Shown here: in pieces, positions 13,653 through 25,492 of the stretch
How positions within the stretch are numbered: position 1 is the stretch's first letter
Layout: each line of letters opens with the position of its first letter
DNA from: Symbiodinium natans
Lineage: Eukaryota > Sar > Dinophyceae > Suessiales > Symbiodiniaceae
Direction: 5' to 3'
DNA: 64,000 bases
Assembly (NCBI GenBank): GCA_905221605.1
Contig: CAJNDS010002386.1
Location: 186,001-250,000 of the forward strand
Position numbers and translations under genes: made by a program
Notes under the pieces: model-generated
Databases searched by the model: none
Told to the model about the DNA's origin: nothing
The model's input: only the letters and a program-made list of their open reading frames with translations

Positions 13653-15230
13653 GTGCTTTGAAGCGGAAAACTCATGTTAAACTCATTCAGTCCCCTTCTG
13701 TGCCCATTGCCACCATTGTTCGTACTGCGAGCGGTCCGATGAAGAGCGAAGCGAACCGTTCGACGCCATCTGTTCAGACTGGTCAGGTCAATATTTTTCA
13801 CTACAACGCAGCCTTGGCCGCTTGCGGCTTCTAGGTTGATGAGTCGAGTGCGCATTTGCAATCACGTGCATTGACACCGCCATGATTCACGCCCATTGCT
13901 ATTTGCATTGCGCTGACGTTCATGATGCAACGTTTGAATGCTTGCGCTCAACCAAGGCAGGTCAGACCAGCTCTCTGCTGCCCTGGCCTGTGCGAAGGAC
14001 TTTCGAAACCAGTGTCCGCCATTTTCTTGCTAGAAGACAGCATAAGACACACGCTTGCAGACGTGCAGAGATAGGAGATGAAAGCGGGCAGGGTCGCCTT
14101 GGATGTCCATGTCTCAGTTGGATGGGTATGACACTGCGCTGTGATAAACCAGGGCTTCTAGGGCGTTTTTGCTTGCCTGCCGTTTTTGGTTGTCCGATTG
14201 TTGACTGAGAAGAGAACTTTCGACGAGGCCTACAGCTACGGAAGTTTGATGCGAGCGGCTGCTGGCAAGGGCGATGGGGCGACCGCGCTTGCACTCTTCG
14301 AAGACATGCAGACGCAAGGCACGTGGGATGATGAGGGCTGCCGTTACTTTCCACCAGGTTTTCGCACGACAATGCTTTACTTCTTTGGCTCCATCCTGGT
14401 GCTCATGCGTGGGACAGATGCGCTTAGCTTCACTCATCTGCCAAACCAATGCTAAGGCATAGATGCGAACGAGGTGGTGTGCAGCCGCTCGTCTTTAGTA
14501 TATACAGTTACGGACAATGCTGCAACAGCAATGTAGCACAGCGTGGCGGATTCCTGTAGAGTCCCTACTATGCGAAGCTTGGAAGAATCGAGGTGCTGCT
14601 GTTACAGCCCTTGTCCGCAGTGGCAACTGGCGCCGAGCCCTGGAGATTTTTCAGGCGCCTTGGGGTACATTCTTGATCTTCTTGATCTTCTGGATTTTTT
14701 TTGGGATCTGAGAAGGGGGGGGTGTTTTTTCTTGAGAGATGTTCTTGCTTGTTACCATATGTCATGTCATGACTTTGTAACCCTGCGTCCCCTTCGCCAT
14801 GTTTCCTTGTTCATGCTGCCTGCGACGACAATTTCAGGAATCTGTTCTTTGCTGGGACGGGCTGGTGGTTGCAGGGAAGATCTCGGTCTCCCCTCTGCGT
14901 TCCTTCGTTGAGTGTATTAGCAGTAGCAACAATCGACATAGCAATGGTGCTGACAATGGTAGAAATGGTCTTTTGCGCAGATTTTTCAGAAGAAATTCGG
15001 GTGTTCGCGGATTGGCGCACAGAGAGCACAGAGAGCGGAGCCTCGGAGAGCAGTTTCGCGCGCTCTTCGCAGCCTCCACGGGTCCTTCTTTACCGCCCTT
15101 TCTCAGTTTCATGCTTCGAGGATGGCGCGCAGGAAGATATGCAGATATCTTTATTGATATACCTGATATATGTATACGTACACAGATACACTAATGCATG
15201 TATGTGTATATAGATATAGATATGTATATA

Positions 15231-15266
<36 letters not shown>

Positions 15267-18200
15267 TGTATGTATGTATGTATGTATGTATGTATGTATG
15301 TATGTACGGATACATATGGTCACAACCCCCCCTCCCCAAGCCCCGTGGCAACCATCGACATTGACGGTGTTCTTGATTATGTTCATCAACAATACAAACT
15401 CGAAGAGCGCCTGCCTCTCGCGTTGTTTTTGCTGGAGTTCCCGACCGGATTCCGGCTTGACTTTTATCGTTTTACTTATATGATGTTGTTTTTTCGTATT
15501 TACATAAGATTTTTCCTAAGCATGTATGTCTTTCATGTACATTTTAATATACTCTGAGTTAGTTTTTCCAATATGGAGTACGCTCCACACATGTTGTGGT
15601 TTGTGGAAAGTGTAAGAACTCTGCACCCGCCCTCTCTGTAGAGTCCCGTTGCTCGTGTTAACACATAGTCACATAGTACTATGCAGAAGAACTCAGAGCA
15701 CTATGCTTTGAAACCACCCTCTCCCGTCCCTCCAACAAAACAGAACAACAACAAAAGGCAAAACAACCAAACATTGGGGCATCTAGTCGCCCTCGGAGGT
15801 AGTCGCCCATTTTGTTTTTGTTGTTTGGTTTTGGGTCTTAACATAGTACTTTGGGTCAACTTGCAATGCTCGCTAGGCAAGGTAAGCTTCTTAAGAAGAT
15901 TATTCGCGTACAGCGCGCAGCGTTTTAAAAGCAGAGCCCGGGTGTTGTACAGCACATATCCTTGTTTTTGACATCATACAGCCATGTCTAGATCCAACGC
16001 TCCCGTAAGCCTCGAGCTGAGATTTGGTCGAGGGCAGTATGTTTCCACAGCGATAGTTCCGAGAATGTCCTCTGAGGGGTCGCTGATTTGTTTTTTGGGT
16101 TTGTGGTTTAAACAAATTTGCCTCTAGCTAATCTTCTGCTTTTGGAGTCGCCCGCCCACGGACCTCGGTGTGCGGGAGCAGCACGTGACCCTCATTTTTG
16201 TGTTTGGCATCCGTGCTCCAAGTTGTGCACAAGTGAGCAGATTGAGGCCTGCAGATGTTGTTGCTCTTCCGTGGCGTCCTGTCTAGTGCTGCAATGTCGA
16301 CTAGTAAACTTGTTTGCAACCTTCCTTTGGAAATAGTTCAGGAGAAGCTTTGCGCACCTTCCACCCTTGTGGATTGTTTGTTGCCTTCTCCTCTGGGCCT
16401 TGTGGTCTGCCATGCTGTCTTGCGGTTGTCAGTCGACTACTGGCGGTTGTGTCAGTGAAGGCTTGATACAACTCTCCGTAGGTGGCTTCCCGTTTTTGGG
16501 TACATGCTTCTTATGTCGTTGTGTCGCGGCGACGTGGAAGCGGCTTCGCTGTCTGCTTTCGGGCTCTTGCCCCCTGCCCCATCAGTTTTTCATTTCGGAG
16601 CTGCACAGAGTCGGCGGCAGCCCAGGTGAGCAAAGATCGTGGTGGATTGGTAGATGCAGCATTGCTCACTGCTGCTGTTGCAGCCTGTCGCTGTGCTGAA
16701 ATTTGAGGCACAAGCTTCTGACTTGTGTGTTTGCCCCCGTGCCTCCAAACGAGGTGGTGCTGGTGGGCGATGGGAGGAGGCGCAGCCCGGGAAGGAAAAA
16801 TCTTAAGCATCATTCCTTTTGCCATTCCGCTCATTGCCAGAGGCCCTCCAGCTTCTTGAGGATGCGTCTGAGACGTCGGAGCCTTGGGTAAGCCTCTGCT
16901 TCTTTGCAGACCTTATTTTGCACTTCTTTGAAAAAGAGAGGCGTTCTTTTGCCTTGTTCTCTCCTTTGGAAACTGCTGAGGCAGTTGTCGGACGTCCAAA
17001 TTTGGAATGCTGCCATCGCTGCATGTGCAAGGGCTGGCCGTTGGGAAGAGGCAGTGCAAGCCCATAGTATTGCATTTCGGTTTTCATGGCTTGGTTGGAA
17101 AGGCAGGGCTGGTTGGAAGCGCATTAAGGTTGGTCGATATTGGTCGTTTGCCCCTGTTCTTTGCTTTGGCCTGTGTGCCTTTGTGTGCAATTTGTGTGCA
17201 AGTGTGAGAATGACGATATCTATGGGTATCAACTACTTCATTGCTGGCCTCGTGTTGCAGAGAGGCATTCTGGCTTCTGGAGGAGCAGATGACTGTGGAG
17301 CAGCCTAACCCAGCTGTTTTTGCAGACTTCGCAGTGAGATCGAGGGACAGGGATGCTCTCTGTTTAGGGAAGGAAGGAAGGGAGGAAGGGAGGAGAGGGA
17401 TGTTCGCTTCGAGGGCGCTTCTCGAGGCCTGACTTGTACAGCTACAACTCCGCAATCACGGCGTGCGGAGATCGGCACTGGGAGAGAGCACTACAGGTCC
17501 TCTGCACCTTGGAGAACCAATAAGGACATGTTGTACGACATGTCCTACGAAATGTCCATTACTCTGTATCTAAGGCCGGATGAGGGACCGCAATTTGAAC
17601 CCAGATTCTGTCAGCTTCACTGCAGCCATTTGCACCGCCCGGGAGGCGCTTCTGTCACGTGTCACACGCGGGGTTCCCACAAGCGTGAGAGAGAGTGCAG
17701 CAGGAGCATGATGTTGCGCTCGCCTTGCTGAACGAGATGTTTGTCCAGGGCTTGGTCACCCTCTGCAGAGCGACGTGCTACGACTACCATCGTTGTGCGC
17801 TGACTAAGATCCGTAGTGTTCCTCGCACCTCCCGGACATACGCGGCACTCATTGCTACAGCGGGGCAGCACTGGGCGCAGGCTCGGTTCCAGATCCAAGT
17901 GCTACCAGTACTGCAGTCTGACATGCTCGCCGATCGTTTTTCGTCCTGATGGCTGGAGGCCTTGGCTTTGTCACAAGCTCAGCTTTGCCGGTGATCACGA
18001 GCAGACTGCACAGAAATTCTTTTGATTTCTAGCTACAAGTAGCCGGGTTTCCAGTCCCGCGCTCGGCATGCAGTGCGTTGCTTCCCCTGGCTTTAGCATG
18101 ACTCAGGACCAGCACCCTTTCCAGGTTTTCAACTCAAGCCTGAACTCCACCCCCAATAGCACATGTCCCTTAGTTTAGGCACGGCGTATCTTTCTTTCTC

Positions 18201-21200
18201 GCACCACAACAAGTAGAGCTTGTTGGCGCTCCATGACTCGGGCACCAGAACTACCTCCCTGGAATACTTTGCCTTGACGCGAAGCAAGTGCCACAAATCC
18301 TGACGAACAGTACACTTGCAACCTGCTAGAAACCTGCAGAATCCCTCCACCCGTCTCTTTTCGGACAGCTCTTTGGGTAGGGCGGGCTGCGCATAACAGT
18401 TGCTAACAGTTATGTGGTACCTTCTGACCTGATATATTGTTGTGCTTAAAGGTTGGAGTACTCCAAGCAGGAGGCATGTGCTGATCTGATGTGTGTGCAT
18501 GAAGCTGTGCTGCCATTGCATGCAATGTGCACGGATCTCTTGTGCGATCTGCAGGGCATCGAGGAAACAACGCAGCTCTGTGGTGTCCTGGCCACATTCC
18601 CACTTTGGCCTTAGGAAAGTCCTTTAGTTTTGTTGCGCCCCCAGGCCTGTGGGATTCGGTTTGTGACTCTACCCCCCCCCCCACCCCACCCCGAAATTGA
18701 GAAAGTGACTGAGCCAAGCCTATGCTTGACGTGTTTCATCAGTCGCGTTCAGAAGGTCAGGTAAGGTACTGGTAAGATACTCGTAAAGTGCTCGAGAGGT
18801 CTTATGAGCGCTTGTCTGATCAGACTGCCCCAGGCTCTACATTGCGGGCCTATGCCGCTGGGCGCCAGTGGGCTTTGGCAATGGGTCTGCTGGAGGAAAT
18901 GCAAGGACTCCGCTTGGGTGCCTGCTGAGCCTGATGGTTCTGCTACGCCATGGACTCAGGGAATCCACTTGCAGAGCTGCGCAGGACAACGGGTGACCAT
19001 CAATAATGAAGCTTGCCATGCGGCCATCAGCTCATGCATCTTGGCACGGTGTAGATCTGGTTTAAAGCTTGTCTGAATACCGACACGGCAAGATTTTGCT
19101 CCTGCTCGTTGGAGATGCCCAATCCCCCTACCCGGTCCGCCAGGCATTGTTGCCTGGAACGATGACCCAAATGATGAGCCAGGACATTGGCGTGAGGTGC
19201 GCGCCCACTTTGCACAAGCAACTCTGTTGTAGGTTTCACTGCCTCTCACAGTCGATCTTACGGATGACCTACACATAGTGTCAGCTGCTGTCTGCATCAA
19301 CAGCAGGCTTTGGCCATGGCGTCTAAATTGCACACCGCGGCCCTGCAGCCGGATGCTGCAACATGGCGAAGGGGGGAATTGAGTGGCAGATTTGGACCTG
19401 CGATTGTTTAGCATTCCGGCGTTGCAACCGAGAAACATTTGCGGCTGTGGCACTGCAGAAGCTTTTTGCGAGCCCTCCGCTGCCAGTATTGATTTACCAC
19501 TCGTGCCACCCTGTCGATCAAGGAAAGGTCTTCCTGGGATAATTGTAATCGCTTACGCGCGCCTCGCCTCGGCAGTCGGGCCGGCCCAAGCCACGGGACC
19601 TGCACGTCGGCGGTCCAAGCGGTGCACCTCGGAGTTTCGAGTCCGGGCTGCATATCGGCTTGCTGAAGGACCCGTGAAGCCCAGTTTGCCTTGATTCCAA
19701 GCGAACTGTGCAAACCTTCGGTGCGCTGGTAGGCTGTGCTCATGTGCTTGTTGCCAAATGAAATGTGAGTTGCCAAGTGAAGCTTTGGGTGTTGGGAGTG
19801 GGTCTCAGTCAGAAGTTTCAGCGGCTCCAGAAAGTCCCATTTGGCTGTTCACACCGGAAAGGCGGGGGGAGGGGTGGGCGTGGGGAGAGCGGGGTAGGGT
19901 AATCCTGGTCTGCTCGTGTAGCAGAGGCGATGCTCTTCAAAGTTAGACATAGCGTGTTGTAATACAATTCGGCAGGCCCTATGTTCATCGGAAGGCAGCT
20001 AAGCCCTGCGAATTCTGAGGCCACTTGCGTGGCTCTGATCTCTGCGTGTTCTTGCTGCAGCAGGCTTTGAGTACGCTTGAATGCGCTTGCAGATGCGTCT
20101 TGAATTGCGCGTTGCGGCCAATGTTTGTCCCCAGCGCTGCGGGCATCTTTGCACCCTGCATGCCAGCCTTCAGGTGGCAAGAAGCAATGGCGATCCACAC
20201 GGAGGCGCAGCAGGAAGCCATGTCGGAGGCTCGTGTCTGCGCTTGACTTTTGGCTTTCTTGGTCATCGCAATTTCTTCAAGGCGACGAGATGGGGATTCG
20301 GCAGTGTGTTGTCAATTTGGCCTTCTTCTGTGAGCTTCTCATAGACTCTTGCTCTCTGCTTCCTTTACATGCAAGGCACAAACCATGTGTGCCAACGCAT
20401 TGATCACTGCCTTCGGCCGTGGCACAGAGTGGAGGCGTGCACTGGAGGCCAGGGCAAGAAAATTCCAGATTCCCGAAGAAGGTGAACGCTTCGCAGAAGG
20501 TTGCGCAGAAGGTTCAGAAGTAGAGCGGACTCAGTTTGTCTGGAAATTGCATGACTATCCAAGGTTTAAAGTGGGTGATGGCTAACAGAGCCCAGCGATT
20601 CTTGTGTCTAGCAGGCCTTCGAAGCTCTGACTCTTCGCGAGAGGTGCGCTGTTCGGTGGCTGTTGCAGCACTTGGCACAGTGACAACAACGAGACCTTTT
20701 GCAAAACTGCAAAAAAGCCAACTGAAGCTGACAGACTGACGACACAGGCCGACGGTTGTTACCTGCAACGCCTTAATCTCCGCCTTTGCAGAGGGCTCTC
20801 AATGGCCTCTTGCACTTCAGGCACGTGCGACAATGCTTGCTGATTTTGATGCTTGCAAGGAGAGTGTATTGCACACCTGAGTGACTGCGCATGTGCTCGG
20901 AAGGTGCTGCAGAGCTTGCCTGACAGAGCTTTGTCTCCGACTGTGGAGAGCTTGGGATGAACTTGAACCCGTGTTCGGGAGGTGAAGGGACAGCTTGCAG
21001 CAACTCTCAGGTCGTGACGATGAATGCAGCTCTTCATGCCCTTGCTGGAGGCAGCCACTATGCGGCTGCACAGACGTTGCTAGGACAGGGCTTAGATGAC
21101 TGAGCAAGTCTGAAGGCAGGCTGAAAGCGAAAGTTGCAAGTTGCTAAGTTTCCGTCTGCCACATCCGCGCCAACAAGCAGTATGCTGCACGGGAGCACAG

Positions 21201-22325
21201 CATCACTGTCCCACTGGCATCGGCGGCATCAACATCATCAACATCATCATCATCATCATCATCATCAGCGGTAGCAGCAGCGGCAGCGTCAGCGGCAGCA
21301 GCGGCAGCAGCGGCAGCAGCGGCAGCAGCGGCAGCAGCGGCAGCAGCGGCAGCAGCCTCCTAACAGGCGGAGGCCCTTAAAGTCCGGCATCCTGTGGCCT
21401 TTCGGAAATCCGCAGGACGAATGCCTGCTTTCCAGCTGCAGCCAGACTGTTGGAGCTTCACGACTGTGATGACTGCCTGCACGAAAGCAGCATGTGACTC
21501 GATCGCAAGTAAGCAGAGGGGATTCAAATGTATTCAACCCATTTCAGCCCTCATCCAACAGTCGTCCAAGACAATCGCCAGTCGTGCTACCCCTAAGACT
21601 CTGAGGTTGGCAGGCCACGTGCAGCTCATCTGAACAGGGATGAGTCGATCCAAGCCATGATCTGCCCTCGGACAGAGAAAGTGTGCCCCTCGAGGTGAAC
21701 TGCTGACTGAGATGATGAGGAAGCAAATCGATCCAGGTGCAGCTCGCGTCTACACTGTGCTGCTTATGCTTTGTTCCAATGAGAAGACATTCGGGAGACA
21801 GATGTGAGATCAGCTCGAAACAGAAGTAGTTTCATCAATGTATTCTAAGCCTTTGTTGTCCAGATATCTACAGCATCAACAACATGATGACAGCCTTGGC
21901 CGCCTCTCCGAGATGGGAAGAGGCAGAGCGGAGTTCAGAAAAAAGTCATCCTCGCAAAAACATCGCCCATCTCCTCTCTGCTGCTTTCGGTTTTCTTTAA
22001 GATATGCGCTTGCAACGTTGAGTCCTGTGCTCTCTGTAAGTACTCTCTGTGCACTCAGTTCGTCGTTTACAGTTTACACACGCACACACACACACACACA
22101 CATTTGTAGAAAAAGTGTACACAAGCGTCTCTGAGCTGCAGGCATTGGTCCTGCTCAAGAACATGCCGGGGCTCGAGCTGGCATCTCGTATGCAGATGTA
22201 TGCAGCTTTATCGCGCCGGGGGAGGGTGGGGGGGTTGGGCTCGTAGGATGGGGGCGCTCCGCCTGCGGCAGCTTCGAGGCTCCAGATGTGCTGAGCTACA
22301 GCGCCGTTCTGGCAGCCCGCATGCA
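13602..22325 (+). CDS. Pentatricopeptide-repeat (PPR) protein, about 25 visible exon fragments
   Basis: Islands spread over 8.7 kb carry the two halves of PPR motifs as seen in dinoflagellates: helix A as Y/WNAAIxAC or xNALIxAF, helix B as WxxALxLLxEM. Examples are about 13602-13652, 13787-13834, 14212-14325, 14590-14660, 16640-16703, 16843-16890, 16985-17062, 17263-17315, 17427-17522, 17590-17660, 17703-17750, 17821-17885, 18845-18917, 18992-19055, 19300-19370, 20004-20065, 20173-20236, 20392-20455, 20612-20650, 20741-20850, 21008-21090, 21405-21495, 21862-21930, 22136-22200 and 22277-22325. PPR proteins usually bind organellar RNA base by base; target and compartment cannot be read here. 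Introns commonly fall between the A and B helices. Neither start nor end codon is defined. Confidence 0.75.
13787..13834 (+). CDS. PPR exon (helix A half)
   Basis: It starts after GTCAG and reads VNIFHYNAALAACG, the YNAALAAC core being diagnostic of dinoflagellate PPR proteins. A TAG occurs at the very end of the frame next to a GGTTGATG sequence, so the true donor is probably at or just before it. Confidence 0.7.
   Translation, partial: VNIFHYNAALAACGF
14212..14325 (+). CDS. PPR exon (complete repeat)
   Basis: One frame holds both helices: FDEAYSYGSLMRAAAGKG and then GATALALFEDMQTQG. This is close to a full 35-residue PPR unit and is among the longest exons of the gene. Confidence 0.7.
15232..15304. 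repeat. (TATG)n microsatellite
   Basis: About seventy bases of TATG repeat lie inside what should be an intron of the PPR gene. Open frames here on both strands (YVCM, HTYI) are artefacts. Confidence 0.95.
15305..16639. other. Probable long intron of the PPR gene
   Basis: No PPR half-motif is visible for about 1.3 kb. The sequence is T-rich with short competing open frames. A partially similar frame at about 16255-16336 is not convincing. This is the largest gap between PPR fragments. Confidence 0.35.
16985..17062 (+). CDS. PPR exon (WNAAIAAC ... WEEAV)
   Basis: This follows a GAGGCAG acceptor and reads SDVQIWNAAIAACARAGRWE and then EAVQA, a nearly complete PPR unit. It is preceded by EALQLLEDASETSEPW (about 16843-16890) and followed by EAFWLLEEQMTVEQ (about 17263-17315), so consecutive repeats are split by introns of about 95 and 200 bases. 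Confidence 0.75.
17427..17522 (+). CDS. PPR exon
   Basis: It reads PDLYSYNSAITACGDRHWER and then ALQVLCTLE, a complete PPR unit with the P-D-x-x-x-YN start typical of the family. A CTACAG|GTCCTC inside could be the real donor, in which case the last residues are intronic. Confidence 0.7.
18845..18917 (+). CDS. PPR exon (helix B)
   Basis: The frame gives RAYAAGRQWALAMGLLEEMQ, a textbook PPR second helix. It runs into GGGTGCCT, a possible donor. The following fragment at 18992-19055 (TINNEACHAAISSCILAR) supplies the next helix A. Before it, at 18453-18614, a 53-codon open frame (LEYSKQEACADLMC and onward) has no PPR signature and is left unassigned. Confidence 0.65.
20173..20850 (+). CDS. Group of PPR exons
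   Basis: Fragments at 20173-20236 (WQEAMAIHTEAQQEAMSEAR), 20392-20455 (CANALITAFGRGTEWRRALE), 20612-20650 (AFEALTLRER) and 20741-20850 (VTCNALISAFAEGSQWPLAL) each start after an AG acceptor and alternate between helix A and helix B of PPR units. Confidence 0.65.
21008..21495 (+). CDS. PPR exons flanking a trinucleotide repeat
   Basis: The fragment at 21008-21090 reads VVTMNAALHALAGGSHYAAA and that at 21405-21495 reads QPDCWSFTTVMTACTKAA, both PPR first helices. Between them lies the ATC/AGCGGC trinucleotide tract, presumably intronic. Confidence 0.6.
21236..21360. repeat. (ATC)n and (AGCGGC)n trinucleotide tract
   Basis: ATC and ATCAAC repeats pass into AGC/GGC repeats. One plus frame reads as a poly-isoleucine run followed by SGSSGS repeats, and other frames give Q/A-rich runs. 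It sits in an apparent PPR-gene intron, so the encoded low-complexity peptide is probably not made. Confidence 0.85.
21862..22325 (+). CDS. Last visible PPR exons
   Basis: The fragment at about 21862-21930 reads DIYSINNMMTALAASPRWEE, that at 22136-22200 LQALVLLKNMPGLELAS, and that at 22277-22325 PDVLSYSAVLAARMQ. A CA microsatellite (about 22078-22102) lies between the first two. No termination signal for the gene is evident. Confidence 0.55.
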
Positions 22326-24840
22326 GGTGCCCTTCCCTTCTCCAGGTTCTGCAGCTCTTGAGGGCTCTTCAGGGCTCCTGAGGGCTAGACTGGAAGTTCT
22401 TGACGTCTCTGAAAAGAGCAAGCCTGCAGGCTGTGGAGGGCCAGAGCGGTTGATTGTTTAAGACCCTTTCGTTGCTAGGCTTATAGCGGATGCTTGGCGG
22501 CTTTAGTGGGATCGGGTTTGTCGGTGGCCGTTGCAGGCCGCGGTCGGCGAGGCCAACCTGGCGGTGCTGCAAGTGACTCCAGGTGCCCAGAGCTAAGCCG
22601 CCCAGCTGCCAAGCTCCCCAGAACCGCTGGACATTCTGATCGGTGGTAAAGCGGCGACGGGGTCCGCCACGCGTCAGAAAAACGGGTCGGACAACACTCC
22701 GCTACGCCAACGTGACCTGGTTGCGCTTTGTGGAGACCTGACGCGCCTTTAGAGATGCTGCTGCAAGATGCTGTAAGATGCCGCAGACGAGCCATTGCTG
22801 GCCTGGGAAACTAAGGCGACCGAGGTCAAGCAACTCCAGCCTGAGTCACATGGCCAAAGCGACATCGCACGAGCTGGATGATGTTGTTTTCGAATAAGTC
22901 GGCAAAGGCGGCTGAGATGGAGGCTGCGACAAAAAAGTCGTGTGTGTCGACATACCTGGAAGAAGTTGGACATGCATCCAGGACCTGATTTGGTTGTGTG
23001 ACTTTGGCGCAGTGCCGTTTGCCTTCCTGAATCTCATGTGGTATGGCCTGCACAGAGTCGTGAATCACGTTCCACCACTTGTTGCACATGGCAAGGCCAC
23101 GGGGTCCGTGCTCGAGAAGCGTGACGAGGAGCCTAATGACATGTCCATGCAGACGGGTGGCAACCTTGACAACATCCATGTTACCACTGCGCGAAATGCG
23201 CAAGACAATACCTAGAAGCTTGTAAGCTTTAGGTTGGAAAGTGTTGAAACCGGAAAGTGCCATAAATCACCTGTTGTGTTCGAAGTCGCAAAAGCTTCTC
23301 CGAGGAGCTTGTGCTTGAGTATAGAAGTCCAGCGTAAGCTAATCCTTCGAGACCGAGTCCTGTTTTCGGTTCCTGTTGTTCGAGTTCAGGGAGGGGCCTC
23401 GTCGTGGCTGTGCAGCCGTACTTGCAGCCCATGCTGCTCTTCAGTAGCCCTTACCTGCCAGATCTACCTTCCAGACACGCCATCGGATGGGTACCATGAG
23501 CCAAGAACTCAGACCACTCAACTTGCGATGTCTCCTGGTGATCTTTGCTCCCAAACATTTTGTCAATGCTATAAAGTTCTAATGTCCAAAGCTCGCAGTA
23601 AGGAGTGTTGGGTTGCTCTCGGCTTTCCGACAGGTTCCGCCCAGCAGGGCTCGTTTGGCTGCCATAGCAACAGCAAACTTTCGGCATGACAACTGGCGTG
23701 CTTTTGCATGTTTCGTGCTTTCTTTTATGCTGCCATCGGGGTCGCATAAAAAAAGGAAAAACGTGGCAGGGAGGACTCCTGCCTGTCAGGCTCTTTACGG
23801 CGCTGCCGATTCTCTAGGTTGGATTGGCGTACCACAGGTTAAGTTGAAGTGATAGTGCTCCTTTGTCATGGAGCTTCCTAGCACTAGTTACTCTGATGAT
23901 GGCACAGCATATAACAAGCGCAAGGCATAAACCACTTTGTGAACGCTGGAAATGATTGTCGACTGGAGTCTAGTTAGTCAAGGGACATGGACAACAGCGC
24001 TGCTTCAGTTGTGAAGTACAATAAGCCGATGATACATGATGATACTTTGTGAGCCTCGATGAAGCACACAAGAAGAGAACGCAGTGGAAGTCAAAGGCAA
24101 ACTTAGAATAAAGCGAGAAGAAGCTTCTCCCAAAAGAGGAGCTTCCAAGGAAAGCTCCTCCTACTGCTTGCCACTGCACCAGTGCAAAAGAGTCGCACTC
24201 AGTGGAGTGCACAAACATATGTAGTTGCCAAGGCAGGAAGAGACCTGCAACTCAAGAGACTCCTATGTGAGAAGCCAAAGAGAATCAACAGATCCAGCAA
24301 CATTAAGGTTACAACTGAAATGACACAACAAATGACATCGGTCTGAAATGGAGCGAGTACTACGCAAGGAAGTGTGCTGACCAAGCGAAGGTTGCGGGTG
24401 AGGTTTGGGTGGGGAAGTTCCGATACGACTCGCCACTGCAGGTATCTGTTTGTAGTGTTCATCGTGTTTCTTTTCCTGGTCTGGTGTGCGGCCGGGCATT
24501 CGTTTTCAATCCCATCATAACCCCTCCCTTGTTCCTGTTACAGCCCGCGGTAGCTGCTACAAGTGGGGCCTCCTTAATGGTTAATGGGACTTTTGCCCCT
24601 GTTCCGTCGGTTTTTCCTGGTTGCGCCCGTCCCCAGGTCCGAGGCGAGCATCCCACGACGACCCGCACCAGAGGCCACAGCTTGAGGAATTGTTACGAGT
24701 CTGAAGTCAGCTGTATTCCTTGCTTCATCGCTTCAATGAATGTGCTGTTGCTGTTACTTCGTGTGGAGAAAGTGACGTAGCAGGACATGTCCACGAGCAG
24801 GTTGGCACCAAACTTTTGAATTTTCCACTTGTCGTAATAG
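22326..24840. other. Unassigned stretch with a 145-codon minus-strand ORF
   Basis: The region holds a minus-strand frame at 22826-23263 (145 codons, mixed composition with stretches such as LGIVLRISRSGNMDVVKV) and an overlapping plus frame at 22940-23215 (92 codons). Both look protein-like and I recognise neither. A plus ORF at 24409-24780 is hydrophobic but without signature. A short frame (AAVGEANLAVLQVTP, near 22533-22580) lies after a GCAG acceptor and before CCAG|GTGCCC. I call no gene. Confidence 0.3.
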
Positions 24841-24905
24841 CTTAATGCTGGCCAACATCCGAAGACCAACTGTTGCAAGCGTTTTGGCGCGACGGGGGCA
24901 GCGGT

Positions 24906-25120
24906 TCACTTCTGCGCGTCGTGCGGCATAGGGACCCTGGAGTACCATAGCGAGTCCCAGGCGGCCGGCCTCGCCGGCACCTGCCGCAGATGCAACCTGC
25001 CACGTAAGACCCAGATCGTGAAGGCGCCCAAGGAGCCGAACGAGGTTGGCAACTGGGCGCTGTGGCACTGCAGAGGCCACTCCTCGCCAAGCTGCATCTG
25101 CTGGCTACGGCCCACGTCCG
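24906..25120 (+). pseudogene. Zinc-ribbon-like coding relic
   Basis: One plus frame contains HFCASCGIGTLEYH, then CRRCNLPRKTQIVK, then NWALWHC: three spaced Cys pairs or single Cys that look like a zinc ribbon or treble-clef finger. No start, acceptor or continuation is clear, and its 3' part runs into an inverted repeat. I cannot name the family. I call it a relic because the next coding piece (25240-25490) is interrupted by a stop codon. Confidence 0.4.
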
Positions 25121-25187
25121 GCACCTGCAAAAGTCCGCGGCAATACGGAGGTGCAGGAGCACAGGTGGGTCACTGTGAAGGATCCCC
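25052..25187 (+). repeat. Left arm of an imperfect inverted repeat
   Basis: This arm is reverse-complementary to 25493-25607 over about 115-135 bases with small gaps. Shared landmarks are GGCGCTGTGGCACTGCAGAG, CTCCTCGCCAAGCTG, GCCCACGTCCGGCACCTGCA and the ACAGGTGGGTCAC block. The two arms enclose roughly 300 bases of coding-like sequence. Confidence 0.8.
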
Positions 25188-25246
25188 TGGGCCTGTTGAC
25201 AGCCCGGCACCGGCAGAGAGCACCTTTCAGGAGTCGGTGGTGAAGG

Positions 25247-25492
25247 TGGAGTCCTATGATGATGCAGGGCGGCACGACGGTGCAGGGCGTCATGCAGTAT
25301 CTATTGGAGTTCATGGCCAAAGAGGGCAGGTAGTTCATGGACCAGCAGAGCCGCATGCAGGAGTTCGTGCGTGAGTTCATGTGCAAGGAAGGACAACAGA
25401 CCAGGGACCTGCTCAAGCAGCTCTTCCAGTCGTCCCAAGATGCCCGCCCGACGAAGAAGAACGTCTGCATCTTCTCCGGGTCCCGTGAGGAA
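25247..25492 (+). pseudogene. Helical coding relic with an in-frame stop
   Basis: A single frame reads GVMQYLLEFMAKEGR, then a TAG (about 25331), then FMDQQSRMQEFVREFMCKEG, QQTRDLLKQLFQSSQDARPT and KKNVCIFSG. The parts before and after the stop resemble each other (QYLLEFMAKEG versus FVREFMCKEG), so the frame looks like a once-continuous helical repeat broken by a nonsense change. It lies between the arms of the inverted repeat. The function is unknown. Confidence 0.5.
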
